A stretch of DNA of 27,717 bases, from IMG/VR virus record IMGVR_UViG_3300041402_000215, positions 1 through 27,717 of that record; one strand, 5' to 3'. Position numbers and translations under genes: made by a program. Shown piece after piece: positions 7,558-15,260 of this stretch. The first letter of the stretch is position 1. Each line of letters opens with the position of its first letter. The notes beneath the pieces were generated by a model that saw only the letters and a list, made by a program, of their open reading frames with translations, was not told the DNA's origin and did not search any database. The stretch is from a virus.

Positions 7558-7848
7558 ATGGCTTTAACAGAATTGCAATTACCGGCAAAGGATCGCTTCT
7601 ACAGGGCATTACAAGGTGCAGCTACTGAAATGGATAGTCTCATGACACGTTGGGCTAATTTAGCTGAATTTGTTGCTCTTGTTGAGACAGCTGATCTTGA
7701 TGCTATGGAAGTCCCAGTTGGTCAGGTTAGGACTGACATGGTTGATTTTAGAACTGTGCTAGAGGAAATGGTTTCCCTATACAATGGGGATTCTGTAGTT
7801 CCCACAAATGCACCTAATGAAGTAATTGATAAAATCCGAGCGATCTAA
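7558..7848 (+). CDS. Hypothetical helical protein (96 aa)
   Basis: This is an acidic, mostly helical protein with heptad-like hydrophobics through ALQGAATEMDSLMTRWANLAEFV and VLEEMVSLYNGD. It contains no cysteine and no recognised motif. Similar short helical proteins precede fiber genes in environmental podovirus genomes, but the role is unknown. AAAGGAGG precedes the ATG. The next gene starts 3 bases after its stop, so translation is probably coupled. A chaperone or small joining protein for the appendage genes downstream is possible but is only inference. Confidence 0.68.
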   Translation: MALTELQLPAKDRFYRALQGAATEMDSLMTRWANLAEFVALVETADLDAMEVPVGQVRTDMVDFRTVLEEMVSLYNGDSVVPTNAPNEVIDKIRAI

Positions 7849-7851
7849 AAA

Positions 7852-8724
7852 ATGACAATTTCAAGGCTTGGATCAAATACAAATGACTCAGGCAGCGGGA
7901 ATCTCTCGTTTAGCCATACTCTTGTTGCGGGTTCAGACCGTAAGGTCGTAGTTTTCGTCGGTTTTGAGAATGACGGAGATAGAACGCCAAGTGCAACATA
8001 TGGTGGCGAGCCAATGACCGAAGGCGCGGGATGTAAAACAGGGGTTTCGGATTTACTAAATGGTGCTTATGTCTTTTATATAGATGAAGCTGACCTTCCA
8101 GCTAATGGAGCAAATACTGTAGCTGTTACTTTTTCAGGAGGTGCGAGTCAATTTGAAGCAGTTGCGTTGTGTGCTGAATTCGGTGGTGTTGCTTCGGGCA
8201 TTGAGGATTCAGATAGTACTTGTGAGGGTTCTCCTGGAAATGATACAATAGAGACAACTGGATTCAGTGGTGCTGCTGATGATCTTTTTTGTTCCGCTTA
8301 TACTTCCGGTCAGGAAGGAAGCAACTGGACATACGGTCAAAGCCAAAATGAGTTATTGGATAGTGAGCTTAGTAGTTCTCGGCATGGATTCACCGATTTA
8401 ATAAATGGTTCTATATCAACTTTAGAAGCCACATTTGTTAGTGGTGCAAATAGGCTTGGTGCTGCTGCTGTACATTTCATTACTTCAGCAGTTGAAGCCG
8501 AACTTGAACAAGAGGGCTTCAGATGGCGAAACGATGATGACGATGAAGCAGATGCCACATGGCGTCAGAATCAAGATGTCGATGACGAAATTGCGAGGGA
8601 AATAAATATCAGATTAAGAACTTTGTTAAACGCAACAGGTGATCCCGATTCACAGCAATATGAACTCCAATATAAGGAAACATCAGATGGCGCAGGTGAA
8701 TGGCGTAAGGTTCCGTTAGCGTGA
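7852..8724 (+). CDS. Putative appendage/fiber protein
   Basis: The 290-aa protein has two parts. Residues 1 to about 215 are beta-rich and Gly/Ser-rich, with acidic loops and several Cys (at CKTG, LCAEF, STCEG). From about 217 there is a separate module EQEGFRWRNDDDDEADATW, then IRLRTLLNATGDPDSQQYELQYKE and a closing WRKVPL. I have seen this Arg-Asn-Asp-Asp and LLNATGDP module in many phage and bacterial surface proteins, where it acts as a beta domain. The ribosome site before ATG 7852 is weak, in line with coupling to the gene 3 bases upstream. Its TGA overlaps the GTG start of the next gene. A tail or baseplate appendage is likely. Confidence 0.7.
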   Translation: MTISRLGSNTNDSGSGNLSFSHTLVAGSDRKVVVFVGFENDGDRTPSATYGGEPMTEGAGCKTGVSDLLNGAYVFYIDEADLPANGANTVAVTFSGGASQFEAVALCAEFGGVASGIEDSDSTCEGSPGNDTIETTGFSGAADDLFCSAYTSGQEGSNWTYGQSQNELLDSELSSSRHGFTDLINGSISTLEATFVSGANRLGAAAVHFITSAVEAELEQEGFRWRNDDDDEADATWRQNQDVDDEIAREINIRLRTLLNATGDPDSQQYELQYKETSDGAGEWRKVPLA

Positions 8725-9959
8725 CAACTCACGGAACATTTACTTTTGATGCAGAAAATGACTCGGATTGTCAGCGTTTTGATTTTACGAGTGATGGTAA
8801 CGGCCAGACCAGTGGAGTGCTTATATCTGGTCCTGGTACTGCTGCTGATTTTTGTCATGATACCAATGGCGGTAACTCAGCAAACGTAGGCCCAGATTTT
8901 GGACAGGGTGGCGACCCCGACGGTTATTTATATACTGAATGTTCATCACCAGGAGCATCCGGTGATGAATACACAATGACTTTTGATACCCTCCTTGATG
9001 CACTTGCTGAACAATGGCAGTTCAATTTTTATTGGTGTCAACGAGGTCCAGCAGCAGGAAACAATGACGCATTTTGTGAGGTACAAATAAATGAAGATGG
9101 TGGTGGATGGGTAACAGTAGCAACTTTTGGGGGTGTGGGCGAAGATTCAACTAGTACCGTATGGAATTATGAATCTGTTGATCTATCTGAGAGTGGAGTA
9201 AATGTAGACGAAAATACTCAAGTAAGAATTCGCATTGAGTCTCAGTCTGAAACTTCATGGCACGCAGATTTTGGGATTGATACTGTAACTATTGTTGGAA
9301 GTCCTGCGGGAATCACAAGTGTTACGCCCTCCGAGTTTGACATGGACAATGCTGATATAGACATTACATCTTCGGGTGACGTATTCGATGCAAGCGGAAA
9401 TGATGTCTACATTTCAGATGCTGATACGCTGGCAGGATCAGCAAATGAAGTAGATATATCTTCAGCTATCAACACTGAGTCTACATCTCTTATCAATCTT
9501 GACCTTACGCAATTATCTGCTGGCGAATTAGCTTCATTACATACATTAGGTCCAAGTGCCACGCGATATATTATTGTTGACGCCGTAGGCGGTGAATATT
9601 CTTATCCGATAACCCTTCATAGACCTGAAGCATTTGTGATGTCACTTAGTAGTGAGTTTGCTCCAGGGGCTACTACAGTACAGCTTCTGGCTCCAGCAAC
9701 AAAGACAACTGGAGATTTTAATGCAGGTCGAATCGAAGAAGTAGCTAACCCTGCAACTGCGATTGATATAACCGATGAGAATTACACTGAAGTTGAATCT
9801 TGTTTTCAAGCAACTGTTAATAGTCGTGAAGTTCAATATGATTTTAGAATTGAAGGATTAGACACATATACCGTAACACCACAGCTAACTATTTCAGCTG
9901 CTGTGGGAAACGCCATGCCAATGGCTATGAATGATTTTAGGAGAAGGAGAGTCCAATGA
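8721..9959 (+). CDS. Putative fiber/adhesin with jelly-roll and TIG-like domains
   Basis: The 412-aa protein is acidic and beta-rich. Residues 1 to about 195 look like a MAM or concanavalin-like jelly roll: WQFNFYWCQRG, FCEVQINEDGGGWVTVATF and VRIRIESQSETSWHADFGIDTVTI, the last being the usual closing strand of that fold. Residues of about 198-305 start with ITSVTPSEFDM, typical of an IPT/TIG Ig-like domain. A third beta part ends in a basic tail DFRRRRVQ. The start is GTG 8721, which overlaps the upstream TGA (GTGA), and the stop overlaps the next ATG (ATGA), so the three appendage genes are translationally chained. Receptor or sugar binding on the virion is inferred. Confidence 0.7.
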   Translation: MTTHGTFTFDAENDSDCQRFDFTSDGNGQTSGVLISGPGTAADFCHDTNGGNSANVGPDFGQGGDPDGYLYTECSSPGASGDEYTMTFDTLLDALAEQWQFNFYWCQRGPAAGNNDAFCEVQINEDGGGWVTVATFGGVGEDSTSTVWNYESVDLSESGVNVDENTQVRIRIESQSETSWHADFGIDTVTIVGSPAGITSVTPSEFDMDNADIDITSSGDVFDASGNDVYISDADTLAGSANEVDISSAINTESTSLINLDLTQLSAGELASLHTLGPSATRYIIVDAVGGEYSYPITLHRPEAFVMSLSSEFAPGATTVQLLAPATKTTGDFNAGRIEEVANPATAIDITDENYTEVESCFQATVNSREVQYDFRIEGLDTYTVTPQLTISAAVGNAMPMAMNDFRRRRVQ

Positions 9960-11254
9960 ATTTTTTAAAACAGTCTACAGCATACACACCTATCATCGGG
10001 CCATTTGTGGATGAGACAACTGGTAAAGACGCTGAAACTGGTCTGACCATCACACAGGCAGAGGTACGTTTGTCTAAAAATGGCGGTAACATGGCTCAAA
10101 AGAGTGAAGCGTCATCTTGTGTTCATGATGAGCTTGGGTATTACACTTGTCCTCTGGATACAACGGACACTGGTACTATAGGCAAGCTTCGGCTTATGGT
10201 GCATGAGACTGGAGCACTCCCTGTTTGGGAAGATTTTCATATCCTTGCTGCGAATGTTTATGATTCTATATTCGGAGCAGCATCTGATAAACTTCAGGTG
10301 GATACTGTTGAAGTCAGTGGTACGGGTCAGACAGCTAATGATAATGGCGCAGACATCAATGCCATTCTTGCAGATACGGATGAGCTTCAAACTGATGACA
10401 TTCCTGCTGCTATCGCTGCTCTGCCAACTGCTGTTGAAAACAGAACTGAAATGGATTCCAACAGCACTCAGCTTGCAGCTATTGTAGCTGACACGAATGA
10501 ACTTCAGACAGATGACATACCTACCACGTTAGCTACCATAGCGGGTTATCTGGATACTGAAATAAATGCTATCCTTGCAGATACCAATGAACTCCAGTTA
10601 GATTGGATGAATGGTGGTAGACTCGATCTGATCATTGATGCCATTCTTGCAGATACGGATGAACTCCAAGGCGATGATATTCCAACCTTGATTGCTGCTC
10701 TACCAACTGCTGTTGAAAATAGAACTGAAATGGATTCCAACAGCACTCAGCTTGCAGCTATTGTGGCTGACACGAACGAACTCCAGAGCGATGACATTCC
10801 TACTTCCATCGCTGCTCTGCCTACAGCAGTAGAGATTCAAGCTGAAATGGAAGAGAACGGTGCGAGTATGCTTGACTCCTTGCGTGACGGATTAACTGAT
10901 CAACGAATGGCTAATCTGGATGAATTGGGAGCTGCGAATCTGCCATCTGACATTGATGCCATACTTGCAGACACTAACGAACTCCAGGTTGACGATGTTC
11001 CTGGTCTGATAGCAGCTTTGAATAACCTTTCTGTCGCTGATGTATGGACTGCGACTGAAGACATAACTGGTGATGCTCATACTTACAAGTCTATTCTGGC
11101 CAGACTGTACTCTCACATGAACAATGAGATGAACATCACTGACGCTACTGGATACATGGAATTGAGAAATGCTGCGGATAGTGCGGAAATGGCTAACTGC
11201 ACAATCACTGATAACGCCACAACGACTCAGAGAACTGAACTGACCTGGGCGTAA
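9956..11254 (+). CDS. Repeat-containing tail fiber-like protein
   Basis: The 432-aa protein has a beta-rich N-terminal domain (to about residue 110) with TGLTITQAEVRLSKNG, resembling a virion attachment module. It then has six copies of an ADT[ND]ELQ motif between about residues 135 and 355, most preceded by AIL or AIV and followed by an Asp-Asp-Val/Ile-Pro linker. Between them are IAALPTAVENRTEMDSN segments, one present twice with nearly identical DNA. The C-terminal part includes a SVADVWTATEDI segment and ends in TTTQRTELTW. Such helical repeats fit a trimeric coiled shaft. ATG 9956 overlaps the previous stop. A palindrome copy with one mismatch follows the stop. Confidence 0.78.
   Translation: MNFLKQSTAYTPIIGPFVDETTGKDAETGLTITQAEVRLSKNGGNMAQKSEASSCVHDELGYYTCPLDTTDTGTIGKLRLMVHETGALPVWEDFHILAANVYDSIFGAASDKLQVDTVEVSGTGQTANDNGADINAILADTDELQTDDIPAAIAALPTAVENRTEMDSNSTQLAAIVADTNELQTDDIPTTLATIAGYLDTEINAILADTNELQLDWMNGGRLDLIIDAILADTDELQGDDIPTLIAALPTAVENRTEMDSNSTQLAAIVADTNELQSDDIPTSIAALPTAVEIQAEMEENGASMLDSLRDGLTDQRMANLDELGAANLPSDIDAILADTNELQVDDVPGLIAALNNLSVADVWTATEDITGDAHTYKSILARLYSHMNNEMNITDATGYMELRNAADSAEMANCTITDNATTTQRTELTWA
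10421..10782 (+). repeat. Internal 83-bp direct repeat in fiber gene
   Basis: Bases 10421-10503 and 10700-10782 match at 79 of 83 positions by eye. Both encode PTAVENRTEMDSNSTQLAAI and the following VADTNE. They lie in the same frame, 279 bases apart, so unequal recombination would shorten or lengthen the shaft by 93 residues without breaking the frame. Shorter copies of the ADTNELQ unit flank them. Confidence 0.85.
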
Positions 11255-11258
11255 TAAC

Positions 11259-11274
11259 TGCGTAACGTTCCGCA
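11259..11274. repeat. Dispersed palindrome copy 5, one arm changed (TGCGTAACGTTCCGCA)
   Basis: The left arm is consensus and the right arm carries the C seen in copy 2, so one base pair is broken. Outer bases extend the match to AACTGCG...CGCAGTT (22 bp with one mismatched pair). It ends 12 bases before the ATG at 11287. Confidence 0.92.
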
Positions 11275-11286
11275 GTTGGAGGTCTT

Positions 11287-11481
11287 ATGGCACTTCGATC
11301 AGGAATAGATACTGTCGCAATCGTAACCTACGGGGTTTACACGGAGACATATGTTTCTTCTACTGGTGGTGGAAACATAGCAAGTCTGTTTGTCTCTAGG
11401 GGCTTGATTGAGTCAGCTCCAGGTATCCTTGCTATTGTTAACCTTATGATGTATTACATTAGGAGGAGGAAAAATGGCTAA
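11287..11481 (+). CDS. Small protein, paralogue A of a duplicated pair
   Basis: The 64-aa protein starts MALRSGIDTVAIVTYGVYTE, and residues 1 to about 42 closely match the product at 11943, including ETYVSST and NIASLF. After that the two diverge: this copy ends in a hydrophobic stretch ILAIVNLMMYYI followed by Arg-Arg-Arg-Lys, which could be one membrane segment with a basic cytoplasmic tail. GGAGG precedes ATG 11287, 12 bases after a palindrome copy. Its last 8 bases overlap the start of the next gene. The DNA of the two copies has diverged at many third positions, so the duplication is old. Function unknown; such mini-proteins occur in podovirus tail regions. Confidence 0.72.
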   Translation: MALRSGIDTVAIVTYGVYTETYVSSTGGGNIASLFVSRGLIESAPGILAIVNLMMYYIRRRKNG

Positions 11482-11965
11482 GAATAAAATTCCGATACTG
11501 AGGGAAAAGGTGTATGATAAGCTAGCCCGAGAGTATGATTTCACGGAAATACTTATGCCTTACAGGGAAGGCGGGAGTTCCGATCATCCGGTGGAAAGAA
11601 CATGGGGTCTAATTATTAGCTGGTTATTGGATAAGAAAAAATATCCATTAGATGTGATAGGCGCAGCCATCATGCTAACTATTGACCACATAAAAAGAGA
11701 AGGTGATTTCAAGGGTGATGGAAAATTTGGTAGTGCTGGAAATCAATTTGACCAGACCCTTCTTGGCATCTGTGACCAAATCCAAAAACAGAAGCTGGTG
11801 GATTTGACTTACAAGAGTATAGTTGAATCTCGAACACCCCACATGCAATTATTTATATCAGGTCAAGTGTTTAACTCTATACCTTGGTGGGTAAAAATAT
11901 TCACTTGGTCGTATTGGCAGTTCAAAAAGATAAGGAGGAAGAGTGGCACTCCGAAGCGGAGTTGA
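11474..11965 (+). CDS. Unknown protein (163 aa) between duplicated mini-genes
   Basis: The 163-aa basic protein matches no family I can name. The first half is mixed, with LAREYDFTEILMPYREGG and a hydrophobic helix LDVIGAAIMLTIDHI. The end is aromatic and cationic: PWWVKIFTWSYWQFKKIRRK, which looks like an interfacial membrane-binding helix. TAGGAGGAGG before ATG 11474 is a very strong ribosome site. It overlaps both neighbours, by 8 bases at the start and 23 at the end, so all three genes of this cassette are translationally linked. The cassette sits between the appendage genes and the nozzle gene. A membrane-associated tail protein or a moron-type accessory is possible. Confidence 0.7.
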   Translation: MAKNKIPILREKVYDKLAREYDFTEILMPYREGGSSDHPVERTWGLIISWLLDKKKYPLDVIGAAIMLTIDHIKREGDFKGDGKFGSAGNQFDQTLLGICDQIQKQKLVDLTYKSIVESRTPHMQLFISGQVFNSIPWWVKIFTWSYWQFKKIRRKSGTPKRS

Positions 11966-12140
11966 TCTAATAGCTATTGCAACTAGGGGTGTGTACACTG
12001 AAACTTACGTGTCATCTACTGACCCCGACAACATAGCTAGTCTATTCGCATCTTATGGACTTTTGGAGGATACACCTTACTTTGATGTGTCTCCTGACAG
12101 AACTACAAGAGGTGACTGGTTGTGGGAATACTTCGAGTAA
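11943..12140 (+). CDS. Small protein, paralogue B of a duplicated pair
   Basis: The 65-aa product begins MALRSGVDLIAIATRGVYTE and resembles the protein at 11287 through NIASLF. The C-terminus is different: an acidic, aromatic tail (TRGDWLWEYFE) instead of a membrane-like segment. The start is GTG 11943 with AAGGAGG eight bases upstream, lying in the end of the 163-aa gene. The nozzle gene begins 9 bases after its stop. Retention of the N-terminal 42 residues with exchange of the end suggests a shared binding part with two different effectors. Function unknown. Confidence 0.72.
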   Translation: MALRSGVDLIAIATRGVYTETYVSSTDPDNIASLFASYGLLEDTPYFDVSPDRTTRGDWLWEYFE

Positions 12141-12149
12141 AGGAGAGAA

Positions 12150-13835
12150 ATGTCTAGGTCTTTACCTATACAAGAATCGTTTGCTGCGGGAGAACTCTCC
12201 CCAAGACTCTATGGTCGTAATACTCTAGAAGGCTATAAAGCTGGATCAGAATCTATGGTTAACTGGATAACTACTCCACAGGGTCCGTTCTTCCGCAGAA
12301 ATGGTTTTAAATTTGTTGACGGATTTACTGGATCAGTAGTTAAAGTAATCCCATTTAACACGCCCTTGGGTGACTACTATGTGATCTTCACGGATACTAA
12401 TACGATCTATATTCTGGAATACGGTGACGATGACGTAACCACCATAACTCCTACAGAAACTGATGCTCCTCCTTGGGCTGATGCAGACGTACCTTTTATC
12501 CACTATGTAGTAACTCCAGGTGGTAATACCATGTATTTAGCACATGGTTCAGAACCAGTTATGAAAGTGGTTCACGCAGCCGGTGCATTTACTATAGAAG
12601 AAGTTTCGTTTACTAATCCTCCTGCTGCTTGGGGTGCAGGTAACTATCCCAACACTGTAACTATATATGAAGGTAGACTTTGGCTTGGCGGTTCGCCTGA
12701 CAATCCTACTAATCTATGGGCGAGCAAGTCTGGTATTTATGAAGATATGACAACTGGTGCTGCTGCTGATGACGCTCTTGATTTTGTACTTGATAAAGTT
12801 GGCGCAATCAGATGGTTAGCTGGCGTTAAAAAACTTGTCGTTGGTACTCAGTATAGCGAATATATTTTATACGCTAATGATCCTCCACTTAAACCCGATG
12901 ATATTAATTATGATGCTCAAAGTGCTTATGGCAGTTCCAAAGTCCAAGCACTTATAATTGGTAATACTATCCTCTATGTTAGTGCTGATGGTCGTAAAAT
13001 AAGAGAAATCAGTTATTCCTGGACTGAAGATAGCTGGGCGTCTAAAGATATTATTTTTGTGTCTGAACATTTAACCAAAAATAACAAAGTGGTTGAATTA
13101 GTATTTGCTCAGAATCCTGATTATCTTTTAGCGGTTAGAACTGAAAACAACTCTCTTCTCATGGCTACTTATGATAGGGGTAATAATATAGTAGGTTGGC
13201 ATCGTCATGTTTCTGAAGGTAGTCTCTTAGCTATTTGTGCATTAAATGATAGCGCAACTGGTAATGATATTCTTGCTGGTATATATGATAGAGATGTGAT
13301 AGCGAACCAAGCTAACTTTGAAGAATACGGTAGTAGCTATTTAGACTGCTATCATGTAATAGATAACGCTCCTGCAAGTGCAGATATAACTGGAATAACT
13401 GAATTAGCTGGTGAAACAGTGGGAGTCTTAACTGATGGGGCGGTGCATCCTGATATAACTCTTGATGTGTCTGGAGATGGTACACTTCAATGGGAAGCGG
13501 AGCAAGTTATACTGGGATTTAATTATACTGCTACTGAACTTACACTACCTATGGCTAATACGATTCAACCTGGAAATACTGTTTCCATGAAAAAGAAATG
13601 GAATCAGGTTTTCATAAAAATAATTAACTCTGCTTTCCCGAAAATAAATGGCGTTAGACCCGCCAGTCGGTATCCAGCTACACAGCAAGGAGAAGCAGAA
13701 CCCTTAAAAACAATGGACATACAGGTTACTAAACTTGGTTGGGATAGAACAGCTCAAATAACTATTACTCAAGAGCTACCCCTTGAAACTATGATTGCAA
13801 CTATCTATGGAGAAATTACAGAAGAAACACTCTAG
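12150..13835 (+). CDS. Tail tubular/nozzle protein, T7 gp12-like
   Basis: This is the nozzle that closes the short tail and carries DNA out. The N-terminus (QESFAAGELSPRLYGRNTLEGYKAGSESMVNW then PQGPFFRRNGFKFV, in short segments) is the usual gp12/stabilisation-protein signature. Later parts are typical too: FNTPLGDYYVIFTDTNTIYI, GGSPDNPTNLWASKSG (the beta-propeller-like motif with DNP), KLVVGTQYSEY and YDRGNNIVGWHRH. At 561 aa it is shorter than T7 gp12 (about 800 aa). AAAGGAG precedes ATG 12150. Its last codons overlap the likely start of the gp13-like gene, and a palindrome copy begins one base after its stop. Confidence 0.93.
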   Translation: MSRSLPIQESFAAGELSPRLYGRNTLEGYKAGSESMVNWITTPQGPFFRRNGFKFVDGFTGSVVKVIPFNTPLGDYYVIFTDTNTIYILEYGDDDVTTITPTETDAPPWADADVPFIHYVVTPGGNTMYLAHGSEPVMKVVHAAGAFTIEEVSFTNPPAAWGAGNYPNTVTIYEGRLWLGGSPDNPTNLWASKSGIYEDMTTGAAADDALDFVLDKVGAIRWLAGVKKLVVGTQYSEYILYANDPPLKPDDINYDAQSAYGSSKVQALIIGNTILYVSADGRKIREISYSWTEDSWASKDIIFVSEHLTKNNKVVELVFAQNPDYLLAVRTENNSLLMATYDRGNNIVGWHRHVSEGSLLAICALNDSATGNDILAGIYDRDVIANQANFEEYGSSYLDCYHVIDNAPASADITGITELAGETVGVLTDGAVHPDITLDVSGDGTLQWEAEQVILGFNYTATELTLPMANTIQPGNTVSMKKKWNQVFIKIINSAFPKINGVRPASRYPATQQGEAEPLKTMDIQVTKLGWDRTAQITITQELPLETMIATIYGEITEETL

Positions 13836-14346
13836 ATGCGTAACGTTACGCAGGTTCCGAGAAACTGATATGCCCAGTTTAGTTCATCGGTTAGATATTC
13901 TTATGCCTGATACTGACATGCAAAGTATGATACTAACTGCATCTTCTGGTTTTACTTTTACTATTTCAGTCAATAGTCATCCGGCTGCAATCATAGGAGC
14001 TAACATAATGTGGCCTGGAGTAGCTCAAGTATGGGCTATGTCTTCTGAATTAATACGTGGTTACGGGCGAACCTTCACAAAAATGGTGGATGAACTTTTA
14101 CGTCAAGGGGCTAGAGTTAATAAGTTACGTCGTTATCACGCTATAGTTAATGGCTCTGATATGGAGAACGTACGGTGGCTTTATACTCTTAACTTTGAGT
14201 ATGAATTTTGTATGAATAGTGCTGCACCTGATGGGTCAAACGTTTTTGGATATGTAAGATGGGAGGATAAAAATGGGCGGAGGACCAGACAAACCAAAAC
14301 CAAATTACGAGAACATGTGGACCAATTACTCGGAGTGGCTGCGTGA
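13807..14346 (+). CDS. gp13-like internal/accessory protein with GNAT fold
   Basis: The protein is 179 aa from ATG 13807; the frame also has TTG 13795 and ATG 13870. The segment TLRRFRETDMPSLVHRL fits strand 1 and helix 1 of the GNAT-like proteins found after the nozzle gene in podoviruses. Later MWPGVAQVWAM and the YHAIVNGSDMENVRWLYTLNFEYE stretch match the acceptor-side and C-terminal motifs. Because TLRRFRETD precedes ATG 13870, a start there would lose the first strand, so I prefer an upstream start, although no strong ribosome site is visible. In that case palindrome copy 6 is translated as Cys-Val-Thr-Leu-Arg. No clear acetyl-CoA P-loop (Q/RxxGxG/A) is visible, so catalysis is doubtful and a structural role is more likely. 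Confidence 0.78.
   Translation: MEKLQKKHSRCVTLRRFRETDMPSLVHRLDILMPDTDMQSMILTASSGFTFTISVNSHPAAIIGANIMWPGVAQVWAMSSELIRGYGRTFTKMVDELLRQGARVNKLRRYHAIVNGSDMENVRWLYTLNFEYEFCMNSAAPDGSNVFGYVRWEDKNGRRTRQTKTKLREHVDQLLGVAA
13837..13852. repeat. Dispersed palindrome copy 6, within the start region of the gp13-like gene
   Basis: Perfect TGCGTAACGTTACGCA, starting one base after the nozzle gene stop. It is read in the frame of the gp13-like gene as Cys-Val-Thr-Leu-Arg if that gene starts upstream, as its conserved N-terminus suggests. Confidence 0.95.
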
Positions 14347-14839
14347 AGCTAAGAGTACTTTTTCTAAAAGCTCTGCTACGTCAAGGGCTAAAGCTGCTGC
14401 TTCTGGTGTAATGGGAGGGACTCCTGCAGCTATACAAGAGCAACAGGAAACTGATTTTCAAACAGAATTAAAGACTCTTAGGAAGGGAACTACTGCTAAA
14501 GATTTGGCAAAACTTGGTGCTAGGTACACAGAACCTCAAACTCGTGTGAGTTACGGACCGTATCCTGGTGAAGGAGAAAGAAGAGCTGAAACTCGAACAC
14601 AGGTTCCTGCTCGGTTTGCTCCAGGTTCTAAAGACTATGGAAAGTATGCAGATATATTTAGGGAGCAAACTGGAGCTGAACCTGAGCCTTGGGAAGTGTA
14701 CTTTACCAAGAGGTATGGGTTTAAGGGTTTTGAAATATCTGAAAGAGATAAAGCGGTATTTCGAGCTGAAGGAGCAGCGGGGAAAAGAGCACTCGGTGCT
14801 TCTGTTAAGGGAAGTCAAACAAGCTCTCCGTGGGTGTAG
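14273..14839 (+). CDS. Probable internal virion protein, small (188 aa)
   Basis: The N-terminus MGGGPDKPKPNYENMW is typical of small proteins next to podovirus ejection-protein genes. A helical middle with SRAKAAASGVMGGTPAAIQ follows. The Ala-Ser-Gly-x-x-Gly-Thr-Pro core recurs in the next gene product. Then comes a Pro/Glu-rich part with YGPYPGEGERRAETRTQVP and a charged C-terminal part with PWEVYFTKRYGFKGFEI. GGGAGG precedes ATG 14273. It overlaps the gp13-like gene by 74 bases and the following gene by up to 10 bases. It is probably packaged with the core, but the assignment rests on context and the shared motif. Confidence 0.7.
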   Translation: MGGGPDKPKPNYENMWTNYSEWLREAKSTFSKSSATSRAKAAASGVMGGTPAAIQEQQETDFQTELKTLRKGTTAKDLAKLGARYTEPQTRVSYGPYPGEGERRAETRTQVPARFAPGSKDYGKYADIFREQTGAEPEPWEVYFTKRYGFKGFEISERDKAVFRAEGAAGKRALGASVKGSQTSSPWV

Positions 14840-14841
14840 TT

Positions 14842-15255
14842 ATGGCTGTAGCAATAGGTGTAATAGGATTGGCGATGAGTGCGTATTCTATTTACCAATC
14901 TGTGCAAGCTGCTGAAGAAGCAGAAGAGATTGGTAAAGCTAACCAAAAGCGCATTGAAGCTGAAGCCGACGAAGAAGCTAGGCGTGAAAGGTATAATCTT
15001 TCCCGACAACAGAGTCTCATTAAAGCTAGGGTGGCAGCTTCGGGGATAAAAGGTACTACTCCTGAAGCATACTTTACTGAGTTTAGTAGACAGCGGGAGA
15101 ATGAGATTCGTTGGATACAAACTTCTGCTGAATCTAGAGGTAAGATTGCGAAAAGACAAGGTTCTCGGGCTGCGACTATAGGATACGCTCAAGCAGCTCA
15201 GACAGCATCGCAAACTGCTTTTAGCAGTTATGCTTGGTTTGCAACTTATGCTTAA
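14842..15255 (+). CDS. Internal virion protein, T7 gp14-like
   Basis: This ejection protein of the podovirus core is thought to form the outer-membrane part of the DNA channel after ejection (known for T7 gp14). From ATG 14842 it has 137 aa; an in-frame GTG at 14830 would add four. The N-terminus AVAIGVIGLAMSAYSIYQSV is a single hydrophobic helix, followed by a long Ala/Glu/Arg coiled part. It then has LIKARVAASGIKGTTPEAYF, family-like ENEIRWIQTSAESRGKIAK and an Ala-rich end. Small size, one membrane helix and a coiled coil fit gp14-type proteins. No strong ribosome site is seen for either start, so translation may depend on the overlapping upstream gene. Confidence 0.8.
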   Translation: MAVAIGVIGLAMSAYSIYQSVQAAEEAEEIGKANQKRIEAEADEEARRERYNLSRQQSLIKARVAASGIKGTTPEAYFTEFSRQRENEIRWIQTSAESRGKIAKRQGSRAATIGYAQAAQTASQTAFSSYAWFATYA

Positions 15256-15260
15256 ACAAC

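Noticed and set aside
8703-8722. Weak inverted repeat GGCGTAAGG...CCGTTAGCG near 8705
   Set aside because: Arms pair poorly and it does not match the 16-bp consensus; it looks like chance within coding DNA.
11420-11480. Frameshift truncation of the first mini-gene relative to its paralogue
   Set aside because: No other frame of this stretch restores similarity to the acidic end of the second copy; the ends seem genuinely different.
13795-13870. Frameshift between nozzle and gp13-like genes
   Set aside because: Both frames continue with sensible family motifs on their own and the overlap is short; no slippery run was seen.
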